A stretch of DNA of 64,000 nt. Origin: Corallincola holothuriorum (GTDB taxonomy: Bacteria; Pseudomonadota; Gammaproteobacteria; Enterobacterales; Neiellaceae). Within the stretch, counting starts at the first letter, position 1; the number at the start of each line of letters is the position of its first letter. The position numbers and the translations under genes were made by a program. The notes below the pieces were generated by a model. That model was given only the letters and a program-made list of their open reading frames with translations. It searched no databases and was not told where the DNA came from. Where the stretch lies: assembly GCF_003336225.1 (NCBI RefSeq), contig NZ_QPID01000011.1:1-64000 (forward strand). The letters are read 5' to 3'. Of this stretch, positions 7,052 through 16,065 are shown piece by piece.

Positions 7052-7885
7052 TTACTCTGTTGTTGGCTTTTCTAATAACGCTTTACGCGCTTTTGCTAGC
7101 ACCTTATCTACTGCTCTGGCGGCGGCGATAAAGCCAAAGGTTGCGGTGACCATGGTGGCGGCGCCAAAACCGCCAGCGCAATCTAAGCGGGTGCTGCCAT
7201 CATTCATCGCTTTGGTTTGGCATACCGAGCCGTCCGCTTGTGGGTAGACCAGCTGCTCTTCTGAAAACACCGCTTCGATACCAAATTTGCGCTTGGTGTT
7301 CTTGGTGAAGTTGTGCTTTCGTCGCAGGTTATTGCGTACTTTGGCAAGCAGTGGGTCGTTAAAGGTTTTTGCCAGATCGCCGCTGGTGATCAAGCGGGGA
7401 TCGGTTTGCCCACCCGCGCCACCAACGGTGATTAAAGGGATCTTGTTACGCTTACAGAAGGCGATCATCGCCGTTTTGGCGTTGACACTATCAATGGCGT
7501 CAATCACACAGTCAAAGCCCGCTAGTAGATATTCGGCTTGGGTCTCTTCGGTGACAAAATCTTCAACACAGTTGACCTGGCAGGCAGGATTGATGGCGCG
7601 AATACGCTCAGCCATGACGGCGGTTTTGTCTTGGCCTATGGTGTCTGCGGTGGCATGGATCTGGCGATTGGTGTTGGTGACACAAATATCGTCCAGATCA
7701 ATCAGGGTGAGTTGGCCAACACCGCTACGGGCTAGCGCCTCTGCCGTCCATGAACCGACACCACCAATACCGATAACGCATAGGTGCGCGTTGGCGAGGA
7801 TCTGTGCTGCATCATTACCATACAAGCGGTTGATGCCACCGAAGCGCAAAGTGTCTGTACTGCTGTCTACATCGATATCGGTCAT
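7052..7885 (-). CDS. tcdA: tRNA threonylcarbamoyladenosine dehydratase TcdA
   Basis: This E1/MoeB/ThiF-fold enzyme (277 aa, usual ~270) cyclises t6A37 of ANN-reading tRNAs to the ct6A form using ATP. The nucleotide-binding GIGGVGSW motif is at residues 39-46, followed by a conserved acidic strand (LTLIDLDDICVTNTNRQ) and the R-Q pair contacting ATP. FGGINRLYG near the start is also family-typical. A sulfur-relay partner (csdE) is not adjacent. It is divergent from deoC. The assignment over other ThiF relatives rests on the start motif and the conserved end. Confidence 0.9.
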   Translation of the reverse strand: MTDIDVDSSTDTLRFGGINRLYGNDAAQILANAHLCVIGIGGVGSWTAEALARSGVGQLTLIDLDDICVTNTNRQIHATADTIGQDKTAVMAERIRAINPACQVNCVEDFVTEETQAEYLLAGFDCVIDAIDSVNAKTAMIAFCKRNKIPLITVGGAGGQTDPRLITSGDLAKTFNDPLLAKVRNNLRRKHNFTKNTKRKFGIEAVFSEEQLVYPQADGSVCQTKAMNDGSTRLDCAGGFGAATMVTATFGFIAAARAVDKVLAKARKALLEKPTTE

Positions 7886-7997
7886 TACACTACCAAACAG
7901 GCCATGATCCGCTGACCAATGCTGGCCAGCTAAGTTGAGGCGGCATTATACTGATCGTATCCATATCAATCCAAACTAAACTAAATGGGTCAGGGCT

Positions 7998-8813
7998 TTG
8001 AATCACGACGATACCCAAACAACATCGCCTGAATTGGCTGGGCAGCTATTCGCGCTAATGGACTTTACCTCGCTCAATCAAGACGATGATGAGTCGGCTA
8101 TTACCCAATTGTGCCACGACAGCCGTATTGAGCTGGATAGCGGTGACTTGCTGAATGTGGCAGCACTGTGTGTTTATCCGCGCTGGGTATCATTGGCGAA
8201 ACAACTTCGGCCTGACAACCAAACCCGCATTGCGACGGTGGCGAACTTTCCGGCCGGTGATGCTAAACCGGCGACGGTGATGCATGAGGTGTCTGCCGCA
8301 TTAGAGGCTGGGGCTGACGAAATTGATCTGGTGATCCCCTACCGGGCGGTGATGGCAGGGCAGTGGTGGTTAGCCGCGGCGTTGGTTAAATCGGTTCGTC
8401 GCCTGAACGAAGCTTGTGTTTTAAAAGTGATTATTGAAAGTGGCGAACTTCAGGATGTGTCACTTGTTCGCACAGCCAGTCAGTTGGCGCTGGACGAGGG
8501 AGCGGATTTTATCAAAACCTCAACTGGCAAAGTGGCAGTGAATGCGACGCTGGAAGCGGCGAAAGTGATGCTTGAGTGCATCCGTGATCATGGCAATGTG
8601 GCAGGCTTTAAAGCGGCTGGAGGCATTAGAACCATGGCAGAAGCGAGCGATTACTACGAGCTAGTCAAGCAAACACTGGGAGCTGACGCGTTGACTGCAA
8701 AACGATTCCGTTTAGGCGCCAGCAGTTTACGGCAATCACTGTTGCAACAGATGCATACGGATGGTGTGCTTAATGATACTCAGGGCGCAGTGACTCAGAC
8801 GGGAGAATACTAG
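7998..8813 (+). CDS. deoC: Deoxyribose-phosphate aldolase DeoC
   Basis: DeoC cleaves 2-deoxyribose 5-phosphate to glyceraldehyde 3-phosphate and acetaldehyde, the final step of deoxynucleoside breakdown. LMDFTSL near residue 20, the LKVIIESG strand (~140) with its lysine, the Schiff-base lysine in FIKTSTGK (~173) and AGFKAAGGIR (~205) are all present. Length 271 (E. coli 259). The only in-frame start before the conserved core is a TTG at 7998; the nearby ATG at 7985 is out of frame. It leads an operon deoC-deoB-deoD with a two-base gap to deoB. deoA, which often lies between deoC and deoB, is absent. Confidence 0.93.
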   Translation: MNHDDTQTTSPELAGQLFALMDFTSLNQDDDESAITQLCHDSRIELDSGDLLNVAALCVYPRWVSLAKQLRPDNQTRIATVANFPAGDAKPATVMHEVSAALEAGADEIDLVIPYRAVMAGQWWLAAALVKSVRRLNEACVLKVIIESGELQDVSLVRTASQLALDEGADFIKTSTGKVAVNATLEAAKVMLECIRDHGNVAGFKAAGGIRTMAEASDYYELVKQTLGADALTAKRFRLGASSLRQSLLQQMHTDGVLNDTQGAVTQTGEY

Positions 8814-8815
8814 CG

Positions 8816-10075
8816 ATGCAAAGACGGGTGATCTGGCTGGTGTTGGACTCCTTTGGTATTGGCGCTTCCGCCGATGCCGAACAGTTTGGTGACGCAGGGG
8901 CCAATACGCTGTTGCATATCGCCGATGCTTGCCAGCAGATCAGGAAACGGCCGCTCGCGTTACCTAATCTATACCAATTGGGCTTGGCTGATGCCTGCGC
9001 GGCCAGCAGTGGCCATTGGCCAGAAGGCTGGAATAGCACGCTGGGTAGTGCGCCAATCACTGGCGAAGCGCCACTTAACCTGCTGGGGCATAAGGCGAGC
9101 TGGGGATTCGCCGAAGAGATATCCAGCGGCAAAGACACCCCTTGTGGCCATTGGGAGATGGCAGGGGTGCCGGTGTTTTTTGAATGGGGCTATTTCCCGG
9201 AAAAAACAGAATCATTCCCCCCCAGCTTTTTGCGTAAGTTACGTCAGCAAGGTCTGCTTCCCGGCGTATTGGGCAACTGCCATGCGTCGGGTCCTGCGAT
9301 TATTAAAGAACTTGGCGAGCAGTCTGTCGCTGAGGGGATGCCAATCTGTTACACCTCGGCTGACAGCGTGTTTCAAATTGCGGCCCATGAGCAGCATTTC
9401 GGTTTGGAACGGCTGTATCAACTGTGCCGTTTAGCTTTAGAGCTATTGGCGCCCCACAACATCTCCCGTGTTATCGCCCGGCCATTTGTTGGTGAGGATG
9501 CAGAGAGCTTTAAGCGCACCGCCAATCGTCAGGACTTTTGCGTTGAGCCGCCGGGTAAGACGCTGTTGGAACGCTTGGCCGATGAAGGCCGAGAAGTGAT
9601 TTCTGTGGGAAAAATTGCTGATATTTATGTGCATAAAGGGGTGAGCCAAGCGCTTCACGGTGATGGCAATGATGCCCTGTTTGAACAAACCTTAAAGGCG
9701 CTAAAAACTCTACCCGCCGGTGGCTTGTTGATGACCAACTTGGTTGACTTTGACATGTTGTATGGTCATCGTCGCGACACCTTGGGCTATGCCGATGCCC
9801 TGGAGCAATTTGACGTCCGCTTACCTGAGTTACTGGCGGCGATGGCAGAGGAAGACCTGCTGCTGATGACGGCTGATCATGGTTGCGATCCAACCTGGTC
9901 TGGTACTGATCATACCCGCGAACATGTGCCGATATTGGTCGCCGGAAAACAGATAAAGACAGGGACGGTTGGCCATCGTAAAAGTTTTTCTGATATGGGA
10001 CAAACTGTTGCACAATTCATGGAAATACAACCGCTTGAGTACGGCGAGAGCTTTCTTTCTGTGCTATTAGATTAG
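8816..10075 (+). CDS. deoB: Phosphopentomutase DeoB
   Basis: DeoB interconverts (deoxy)ribose 1-phosphate and 5-phosphate, linking the nucleoside phosphorylase DeoD to the aldolase DeoC. It is an alkaline-phosphatase-fold metalloenzyme. The N-terminal LDSFGIG metal site, the DAGANTL segment with the catalytic threonine, and the C-terminal TADHGCDPTWSGTDHTREH metal cluster are all visible. Length 419 (E. coli 407). The ATG follows GGAGAATACTAGCG. It sits between deoC and deoD with short gaps, so it is one transcript. Confidence 0.95.
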   Translation: MQRRVIWLVLDSFGIGASADAEQFGDAGANTLLHIADACQQIRKRPLALPNLYQLGLADACAASSGHWPEGWNSTLGSAPITGEAPLNLLGHKASWGFAEEISSGKDTPCGHWEMAGVPVFFEWGYFPEKTESFPPSFLRKLRQQGLLPGVLGNCHASGPAIIKELGEQSVAEGMPICYTSADSVFQIAAHEQHFGLERLYQLCRLALELLAPHNISRVIARPFVGEDAESFKRTANRQDFCVEPPGKTLLERLADEGREVISVGKIADIYVHKGVSQALHGDGNDALFEQTLKALKTLPAGGLLMTNLVDFDMLYGHRRDTLGYADALEQFDVRLPELLAAMAEEDLLLMTADHGCDPTWSGTDHTREHVPILVAGKQIKTGTVGHRKSFSDMGQTVAQFMEIQPLEYGESFLSVLLD

Positions 10076-10099
10076 TTCGAGTTGAGACTAGGAGAGTGT

Positions 10100-10807
10100 A
10101 TGGCTACCCCTCACATTAGCGCCGGATCCGGTGCCTTTGCCGATACTGTACTGCTGCCTGGTGATCCGTTGCGGGCCAAGTTTATTGCCGAGCAATATCT
10201 AGAGCAGGCTGAGTGTATTAATCAGGTGCGCGGTATGTTGGCGTATACCGGCAACTACAAAGGGTTGCGGGTATCGGTGATGGGCAGTGGCATGGGGATC
10301 CCCTCTTGCTCTATTTACGCCCGCGAGTTGTATACCGAGTATGAGGTGAAGCAGATCATCCGCGTTGGCAGCTGCGGTGCGATTCAAGGTGATATCCAGC
10401 TCAACGATATTATTTTGGCGATGGGTGCTTGTACCGATTCAGGTGTTAATCGGGCACGTCTTGCTGGTCATGATTTTGCTGCGATCGCTGATTACGGCTT
10501 GTTAAAACGGGTGGCGGATCAAGCGTTGGCGGATCAAGTGCCGGTGCGGGTGGGTAATGTGGTGTCTACGGATCTGTTTTATGCCCCCAGTGGTGAATTG
10601 ATGGACCGGGCAGATCAGATGGGTGTGCTGGCAGTAGAGATGGAAGCCGCCGGACTTTATGGTGTTGCAGCGGAATATGGCGCGAAGGCGCTGACCGTGT
10701 TAACTGTCAGTGACCATATTCGCCGAGATGAACAGCTGAGTAGTGATGCGCGGGAGCGGAGCTTCCACAGTATGATGAAGCTGACCCTTGATGCGCTATT
10801 GGATTAA
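10100..10807 (+). CDS. deoD: Purine nucleoside phosphorylase DeoD
   Basis: DeoD phosphorolyses purine (deoxy)nucleosides to base plus (deoxy)ribose 1-phosphate. The start is at MATPHISA, because AGGAG lies six bases upstream and the family begins this way; this gives 235 aa (E. coli 239). [30 protein letters not shown] and the catalytic SDH near the end are present. It is third in the deo operon. Confidence 0.95.
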   Translation: MATPHISAGSGAFADTVLLPGDPLRAKFIAEQYLEQAECINQVRGMLAYTGNYKGLRVSVMGSGMGIPSCSIYARELYTEYEVKQIIRVGSCGAIQGDIQLNDIILAMGACTDSGVNRARLAGHDFAAIADYGLLKRVADQALADQVPVRVGNVVSTDLFYAPSGELMDRADQMGVLAVEMEAAGLYGVAAEYGAKALTVLTVSDHIRRDEQLSSDARERSFHSMMKLTLDALLD

Positions 10808-10810
10808 TCG

Positions 10811-11743
10811 ATGGCAGTTTTTAAGACACTTTGTTTGGCATGCTCAGCAATTAGCCTTTCGTTGTCGTTTGCAGTTTTAGCCAATAACCTGGCTGCTGAC
10901 GGTACTCAAGCTGCACCTCGAGCCTCAGGCGCTGCCGGTTACCCGGCTGTGGTACTTATCAACCGCGGTCACTCCAAGTTAGATCCTCGTTATGACTATC
11001 CTCGCGAGTTGCTGGCTGAGGTTTTGCTGAGAACTGAGGATGAGCATGACGATGTCACGGTGCGCCCCACTGATAAGGTGATGCCTCGCGATAGAGCTTT
11101 GCTGGAGCTGGAGCGTGGGGAAGTATTACACGTGATGGCCGAAGCCCCTAAACCAGGCTGGGAAGAGCGGCTTATTCCCGTTCGCATACCTATTCGTAAA
11201 GGGATCCAGGGCTATCGCCTATTTTTGATTAAGCAGCAGAATCAGCCGATGTTTGCCAGCGTGAATAGTTGGCAACAGTTGGCTGATATTGCAACTGGCT
11301 CTGGTGAGCAATGGTCAACACGTTGGGCGATGGAAAAGGCCGGCATGGAAGTGGTCACTGGATTGGATTATGAGTCATTGTTCCGGATGTTGATGCACGA
11401 TCGCTTTTATTCGTTCGGTCGTGGTGTCAATGAAGTGTTCACGGAGTTCGACGATCGCCAGCGCTTTTATCCTGACCTCGCGGTGGAAAGCACCTTGGTT
11501 GTGTATATCCCGCTGCCCACCTATTTTTTTGTTTCACCCAAATACCCAGCATTGGCCGCGCGAATAGAGCGCGGGCTAAGGGGCATGATCGATGATGGCA
11601 GTTTTGACCGTTTATTCATTGAGCATTTCGGTGCAGCGATAAAGCGTGCAGATTTGGCTAACCGTAAGCTATTTGCGATCGACAATCCTAACTTGTCAGA
11701 GCAAACGCCGTTGCAAGATGCTGCGTTGTGGTACCGCCGCTAA
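10811..11743 (+). CDS. Periplasmic solute-binding-like protein (SBP family 3 type)
   Basis: This 310-aa protein has a signal peptide (residues 1-24, ending at a plausible ALA-type site) and a body of the amino-acid ABC-transporter binding protein fold. Residues 60-110 form the first lobe, IPIRKGIQGYRLFLI begins the crossover, and the second lobe ends with IERGLRGMIDDGSFDRLF, a common motif of the family. No permease or ATPase is nearby. It begins three bases after the deoD stop, so it is probably read with the deo operon. Such orphan proteins in this group sometimes act as sensors or lack transport roles; the ligand is unknown. Confidence 0.65.
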   Translation: MAVFKTLCLACSAISLSLSFAVLANNLAADGTQAAPRASGAAGYPAVVLINRGHSKLDPRYDYPRELLAEVLLRTEDEHDDVTVRPTDKVMPRDRALLELERGEVLHVMAEAPKPGWEERLIPVRIPIRKGIQGYRLFLIKQQNQPMFASVNSWQQLADIATGSGEQWSTRWAMEKAGMEVVTGLDYESLFRMLMHDRFYSFGRGVNEVFTEFDDRQRFYPDLAVESTLVVYIPLPTYFFVSPKYPALAARIERGLRGMIDDGSFDRLFIEHFGAAIKRADLANRKLFAIDNPNLSEQTPLQDAALWYRR

Positions 11744-11769
11744 CTGATACTGGTCTTAGGTTTCAATCG

Positions 11770-12558
11770 TTACTCTCGAACGCTCACCTGTAACTTGCCG
11801 GTATCACCGATCAGTGTTTTCACCGATATCAGCAGAGTCGAAGCGATTGCCACGCAGAGCATGACAAAAATTGAGATCATGATCAGCCACTGGTATTTCA
11901 CGGCTACCACGGGGTCTGTGCCACCTAATATCTGGCCGGTCATCATGCCGGGTAGCGTCACGATGCCGGTGGTAGCCATTGAAGCCAGGATCGGGGCAAG
12001 GGATTGGCGCATCGCTGATTGCAGGAAGGGCAGGCTGGCTTGATAGGGAGAGGCTCCCAGTACTAACGCTCCTTCATATTCCATCTGCCGTTCAGTAAAT
12101 GCGTTAAATAGGCGTTGCAGCGCGACAATATTCCCGCTCATGCTGTTTCCCAATAGCATACCCGCGAGCGGGATCAGGTATTGCGCGTGATAGACGGGCT
12201 CTGGGCGCAGCAGTAGTACCAGCAAAATCAACAGCAATGGCAGCAGCCCAAGCAGTAGCCCGGTGAGTACTGGAATAAACAGTCGCTTTAGTGGCAAACG
12301 TGCTTTGCCGATAATTGCACTGGTGCCCACCAGCAGCATGACCAGCAGCCAAGCAAGATTTAAGCTGATGCTGTTTAGCTGAAACAAAAATTGTAGATAG
12401 ATACCAACCAGAGTGAGTTGCACACTCATTCTGAAAATGGCCGCAGCGGATTCTTTTGCCAGACCTAATCTAAAGTAGCTATTGATCGCTAGGGGGATTG
12501 CAAGCAATAGGCTAAAACAGAGCAGGTAACTCCAGGAGATATCAATGACGGCTTGCAT
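11770..12558 (-). CDS. fetB: FetB-type ABC permease (UPF0014)
   Basis: This is a 262-aa integral membrane protein with seven or so spans. The conserved segment EGALVLGASPYQASLPF, followed by TTGIVTLPGMMTGQILGG, is the hallmark of FetB/YbbM, permease of the FetAB iron exporter. FetB needs the ATPase FetA, which normally lies immediately upstream. Here the next gene upstream on this strand is smp, and no ABC ATPase of that type lies nearby, so a partner must be supplied elsewhere. The substrate (iron in E. coli) is inferred from the family. Confidence 0.85.
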   Translation of the reverse strand: MQAVIDISWSYLLCFSLLLAIPLAINSYFRLGLAKESAAAIFRMSVQLTLVGIYLQFLFQLNSISLNLAWLLVMLLVGTSAIIGKARLPLKRLFIPVLTGLLLGLLPLLLILLVLLLRPEPVYHAQYLIPLAGMLLGNSMSGNIVALQRLFNAFTERQMEYEGALVLGASPYQASLPFLQSAMRQSLAPILASMATTGIVTLPGMMTGQILGGTDPVVAVKYQWLIMISIFVMLCVAIASTLLISVKTLIGDTGKLQVSVRE

Positions 12559-12651
12559 CGTAGGCTCCTTGCGAGGGGCTGGTGGGTAAGCCGCTTTGTT
12601 TGCTGTTTAGTCTGATAATATCAAACGGACTATATGGCGTGTGGGTATTGC

Positions 12652-13296
12652 TCAGCGTCGACGCCTGAGCACCAACGCTAACATAAATCCGGTTAACCCC
12701 GTCAGCAGCAACATAATTCGCCCTTGGTCGTAACTGGTCTTCTTAAGTTGCGTCGCCTGATCCAGTAACTTCTCCATCTCTAGGGTGATGCGAATATACC
12801 CGAGAGTTTCGTTCTCTTTGACAACCTCGGCAATATAGGGGCGTAGCTCTCGGCTGGGACGATTTTCAGGGGAGAACTGGCCAAACCCGAGCAGGTCATT
12901 GATCGCGAGTACGTTAGCGGAGCGCGCGACGGCGATACCCTCTACATCATAGATGGTCGCGTCGTGGATAAAAGGATCGGACGCCAGGTGTTCAGCCATG
13001 GCTTGTAAGCGCGGCTGATCTTGATCCAACAGCAGTTGCACCGCTTCCAAAGCCGCCTGATGGGTCAGCATACGGGACATCACTTCCGTTTGTTGTTGGA
13101 TGAGTGCGTTCGTTCTCACTGACAGCATGACCATTAATTGCATGATCACCATCACCAAGGCGACAGTGATAGCAATAAAAAATAATCGCCAATAAATTTG
13201 CCTAGTGCCGTTATTTTTATTCGAACTCACTGTTTTTATTTTATTTTTTTTATCATTGCCCGCTAATTTCGGTACAACGTTGGCGGTTTGGCTCAT
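12652..13296 (-). CDS. Smp/YtjB (AhpA) family membrane protein
   Basis: This 214-aa protein has a basic N-terminus, one span (about residues 35-58), a periplasmic region (60-185) with QQQTEVMSRMLTHQAA, and a C-terminal span ending in RRRR. It matches the SMP (YtjB) family, which nearly always lies divergent from serB, as here. The function is poorly known; the family was linked to haemolysin expression in E. coli. The layout (span, ~130-aa periplasmic segment, span) resembles a single-Cache-type sensor without an output domain. Confidence 0.8.
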   Translation of the reverse strand: MSQTANVVPKLAGNDKKNKIKTVSSNKNNGTRQIYWRLFFIAITVALVMVIMQLMVMLSVRTNALIQQQTEVMSRMLTHQAALEAVQLLLDQDQPRLQAMAEHLASDPFIHDATIYDVEGIAVARSANVLAINDLLGFGQFSPENRPSRELRPYIAEVVKENETLGYIRITLEMEKLLDQATQLKKTSYDQGRIMLLLTGLTGFMLALVLRRRR

Positions 13297-13412
13297 GATT
13301 CCTTGTTAAGCTCATTTGCGGCTTAGGGAGGACAGAAATACTATAGGTGTCCTGATTTGTGAAGCAACGTCTTATCGTCTTCACATTAGACACTAGATTA
13401 AAGGGATAGCGT

Positions 13413-14534
13413 GTGAAACTAATCACTTTTTCTCTGGCTCCTTCGGCGCTGGATTGGACGAGTCGTGAAGTGTTGGGAAAACTGCTCGATGATGTGAGCT
13501 CTGGGCAGAGTTTATTGCAGGATGTTGCACTGACCGATGATGGCGCTCAACTGCGTATTGCAACCGAGGAGGACGATAAACTGACTCGGAGTTTGCAAGC
13601 GTATACCTTGGCCGAGCAGGAGCGTGTTGATCACATTCCTCGTCTGGGTAGCCGCTTGGTGGTGTGGGGGGCTGAGCTCAACCTGCGAGGTCTGGCGCTG
13701 GTATTGGACTATCTGAAGCAGAGCGATATCCCGGTTAATGGCATTCGTCCGATTGCTGATCTGGCGGAGCCCACTCAGTTAGGTGCTGTGGTTGTGGATC
13801 TAGCCAAGGCTGAGTATCCCGATCGTGCCACGTTGGCGGCGGTTGGCCAAACCCTGCAGTTGGATCTGAACCTGCTGGATCAAAACGCACCAGTATTGGA
13901 CCAGCCTGGATTGTTGTTGATGGATATGGACTCTACTGCGATCCAGATTGAGTGTATCGACGAGATCGCCAAATTGGCCGGTGTTGGCGAGCAGGTGGCT
14001 GAGGTCACTGAACTGGCGATGCAGGGTAAGTTGGATTTCGCCGAGAGCTTACGCGGTCGTGTCGCTACCCTGAAAGGGGCGAACGAGTCTATTCTGGCTG
14101 AGGTTGCTGGCGCTATCCCGCTGACGCCCGGCTTGGAAGCGCTGCTGGCAGTGCTGAAACAGCACCACTGGAAAGTGGCGATTGTTTCTGGCGGATTTAC
14201 CTATTTCACCAGCAAGCTGGAACAGGATCTTGGCTTGGACTTTACTCGGGCGAACACGTTAGAAATTATTGACGGTGTTCTGACGGGCAGTGTGCAGGGC
14301 GATATCGTTGATGCGGCAGTGAAAGCGACAACGCTAAATGAGCTGCGTGACGAGTATGGCTTTACCCATCGACAAACGGTTGCTGCTGGTGACGGTGCCA
14401 ATGATCTGCTGATGATGGCTGAAGCACGTATGGGAGTCGCATTCCATGCGAAGCCGGTGGTGCAAGCACAAGCGGCTACCGGCATCAGCCTGGGCGGCTT
14501 AGAGGGTATCTACTACCTGCTGGCCAGCGACTAA
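13413..14534 (+). CDS. serB: Phosphoserine phosphatase SerB
   Basis: SerB dephosphorylates O-phosphoserine, the last step of serine synthesis. It is a HAD hydrolase: LLLMDMDSTAIQIECIDEIA carries the nucleophile Asp (about 171) and general acid Asp two residues on, IVSGGFTYF supplies motif II, and AAGDGANDLLM the metal-binding Asp. The first ~160 residues form an ACT-like regulatory region, longer than in E. coli (322 aa total; here 373), as in Shewanella and Vibrio forms. It is divergent from smp, and its stop overlaps the start of the next gene (TAATG), indicating coupling. Confidence 0.95.
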   Translation: MKLITFSLAPSALDWTSREVLGKLLDDVSSGQSLLQDVALTDDGAQLRIATEEDDKLTRSLQAYTLAEQERVDHIPRLGSRLVVWGAELNLRGLALVLDYLKQSDIPVNGIRPIADLAEPTQLGAVVVDLAKAEYPDRATLAAVGQTLQLDLNLLDQNAPVLDQPGLLLMDMDSTAIQIECIDEIAKLAGVGEQVAEVTELAMQGKLDFAESLRGRVATLKGANESILAEVAGAIPLTPGLEALLAVLKQHHWKVAIVSGGFTYFTSKLEQDLGLDFTRANTLEIIDGVLTGSVQGDIVDAAVKATTLNELRDEYGFTHRQTVAAGDGANDLLMMAEARMGVAFHAKPVVQAQAATGISLGGLEGIYYLLASD

Positions 14535-15484
14535 TGCCAACCTTGCAATACCGTAGCCTGTTCGTCGAGCCTGTGGCTGGTGTCAGGCTACACTTGCGTG
14601 AAATCTGTCTGCCTGCTGGCCAGACCGATCAAGTCGCCCCCAGTCGTGGGGCGATCCTGTTTCTTCACGGCTCCATTGAAAATGGTCGCATCTTTTACAA
14701 TGAGAAAGGGCGTGGCCTTGCGGCCTATCTGGCGTCTCAAGGATTTCATTGTTACGTTGCCGATCTGCGTGGTCGTGGCCTCAGTGAGCCCAAAGTTGGT
14801 CGCGGCGCTGACCACGGCCAGTGGGAATCTGTGGTGGAAGATATTCCGGCGTTGCATCGTTTTGTTGCTGACCGTCACCCACAAGGGGTGCACTGGATCG
14901 CTCATAGCTGGGGAGGCACCTTGGCTGCCGCCACGTTGATCCGTTTCCCTGAATTACGTCCACAAGTATTGAGTAAAACCCTATTTGGGGTGAAGCGTCG
15001 GATCTCCGTCCGTAGTTTAGAATTCTATTTCAAGATGGGCGTTGTCTGGCAAGGGCTGGCGCCATTATGCAAGTTAGTGTGTGGCTACTTTCCGGCCAAG
15101 CCCCTAAAGATCGGTGCGGATAACGAACCTTGGGGAGCGATATGGCAGGTGACGCGCTGGACTCAGGATCGTCATTGGTGTGATCCCGTTGACGGATTTG
15201 ACTATTCAGCTGCGCTGCAGGCACAGCACGCGGCTCTGATGAGTGAGCCCGTCTCTGACTATCGTTGGCCGCGAAGTTGGTTTCTTGCTGGTGTTAACGA
15301 CAAGGTATTGGGACATCCAACGGATGTGCAGCTATTTATTGATGAACTGGGGGCTGCAGAAACCCGCTTTACTTTGTTGTCGCAGGTGAAAGGTTATCGT
15401 CACGATTACGGTCATATCGATATGTTGGTGCACCGGGACGCGGCACAGGATCATTTTGTCGAATTAGCTGACTGGTTGGACTAA
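14534..15484 (+). CDS. Alpha/beta hydrolase (serine hydrolase)
   Basis: This 316-aa protein lacks a signal peptide. An oxyanion loop motif LFLHGSIENG (about residue 42), a RGRGLSEP loop and the nucleophile elbow AHSWGG (about 124) mark the alpha/beta hydrolase fold. An Asp (VNDKVLGHP, ~258) and a His (YGHIDML, ~297) complete the triad. It is related to lysophospholipase/esterase types but the substrate is unknown. The ATG overlaps the serB stop codon, so it is co-translated with serB; that pairing need not imply a shared pathway. Confidence 0.8.
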   Translation: MPTLQYRSLFVEPVAGVRLHLREICLPAGQTDQVAPSRGAILFLHGSIENGRIFYNEKGRGLAAYLASQGFHCYVADLRGRGLSEPKVGRGADHGQWESVVEDIPALHRFVADRHPQGVHWIAHSWGGTLAAATLIRFPELRPQVLSKTLFGVKRRISVRSLEFYFKMGVVWQGLAPLCKLVCGYFPAKPLKIGADNEPWGAIWQVTRWTQDRHWCDPVDGFDYSAALQAQHAALMSEPVSDYRWPRSWFLAGVNDKVLGHPTDVQLFIDELGAAETRFTLLSQVKGYRHDYGHIDMLVHRDAAQDHFVELADWLD

Positions 15485-15562
15485 CCTCACTAGGTTATTT
15501 CTCTCCCTCGTCTGAGAGCGGATCCCGATTTTCATTGATACAGCGAAGATTAAGGAGCAAGG

Positions 15563-15994
15563 ATGAGCAGCAAAGGAATTACCGGTCAGTGCCTGTGCGG
15601 CGATATCAAGCTTGTTGTAGCAACACCTCCCGATCACTTTGAAGCCTGCCATTGCGATATGTGTCGGCGTTGGGGTGGTGGCGCATTTTTGGCTTTTGAT
15701 GGTGGTTGCGACGTTGTCGTGACGGGCACACCGTCTGTCTATGATTCATCTGAGTGGGCTGAACGTGGCTTTTGTGGCAGTTGTGGTTCCCACCTGTTTT
15801 ATCGAATAAAGCAAAACCAGCAGTATATGTTACCCATGGGCTTGTTCCCTGAATTGAAACAAACGCCATTTACCCAAGAGATCTTTATCGACGAAAAGCC
15901 GAGTTACTACGGCTTTGCTAATGAGACGAAAAAGATGACCGGGGAAGAGGCGTTTGCGGCATTTGCGGCGCAGGGGCGGGAGAACGAAGAGTGA
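15563..15994 (+). CDS. GFA/CENP-V family zinc protein
   Basis: This 143-aa protein has the zinc-binding CLCGDI, CHCDMCRRWGG and FCGSCGSHLFYR motifs of the glutathione-dependent formaldehyde-activating (GFA) domain, which fills the whole chain. Members bind glutathione or activate small aldehydes; the substrate of most, including this one, is unknown. The ATG follows AAGGAGCAAGG. It stands alone and converges on the PilZ gene. Confidence 0.88.
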   Translation: MSSKGITGQCLCGDIKLVVATPPDHFEACHCDMCRRWGGGAFLAFDGGCDVVVTGTPSVYDSSEWAERGFCGSCGSHLFYRIKQNQQYMLPMGLFPELKQTPFTQEIFIDEKPSYYGFANETKKMTGEEAFAAFAAQGRENEE

Positions 15995-16018
15995 ACCTTT
16001 GGGGGTAGCGTAGTGTGA

Positions 16019-16041
16019 ATGCCCCCTTATTAAGGGGGCAT
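16019..16041. terminator. Inverted repeat, likely bidirectional terminator
   Basis: ATGCCCCCTTA and TAAGGGGGCAT form a strong GC stem between the convergent GFA and PilZ genes. There is no clear T-run, so termination is inferred from position. Confidence 0.55.
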
Positions 16042-16065
16042 GCTGAAGTCGTGTTTCTTTGTTCG

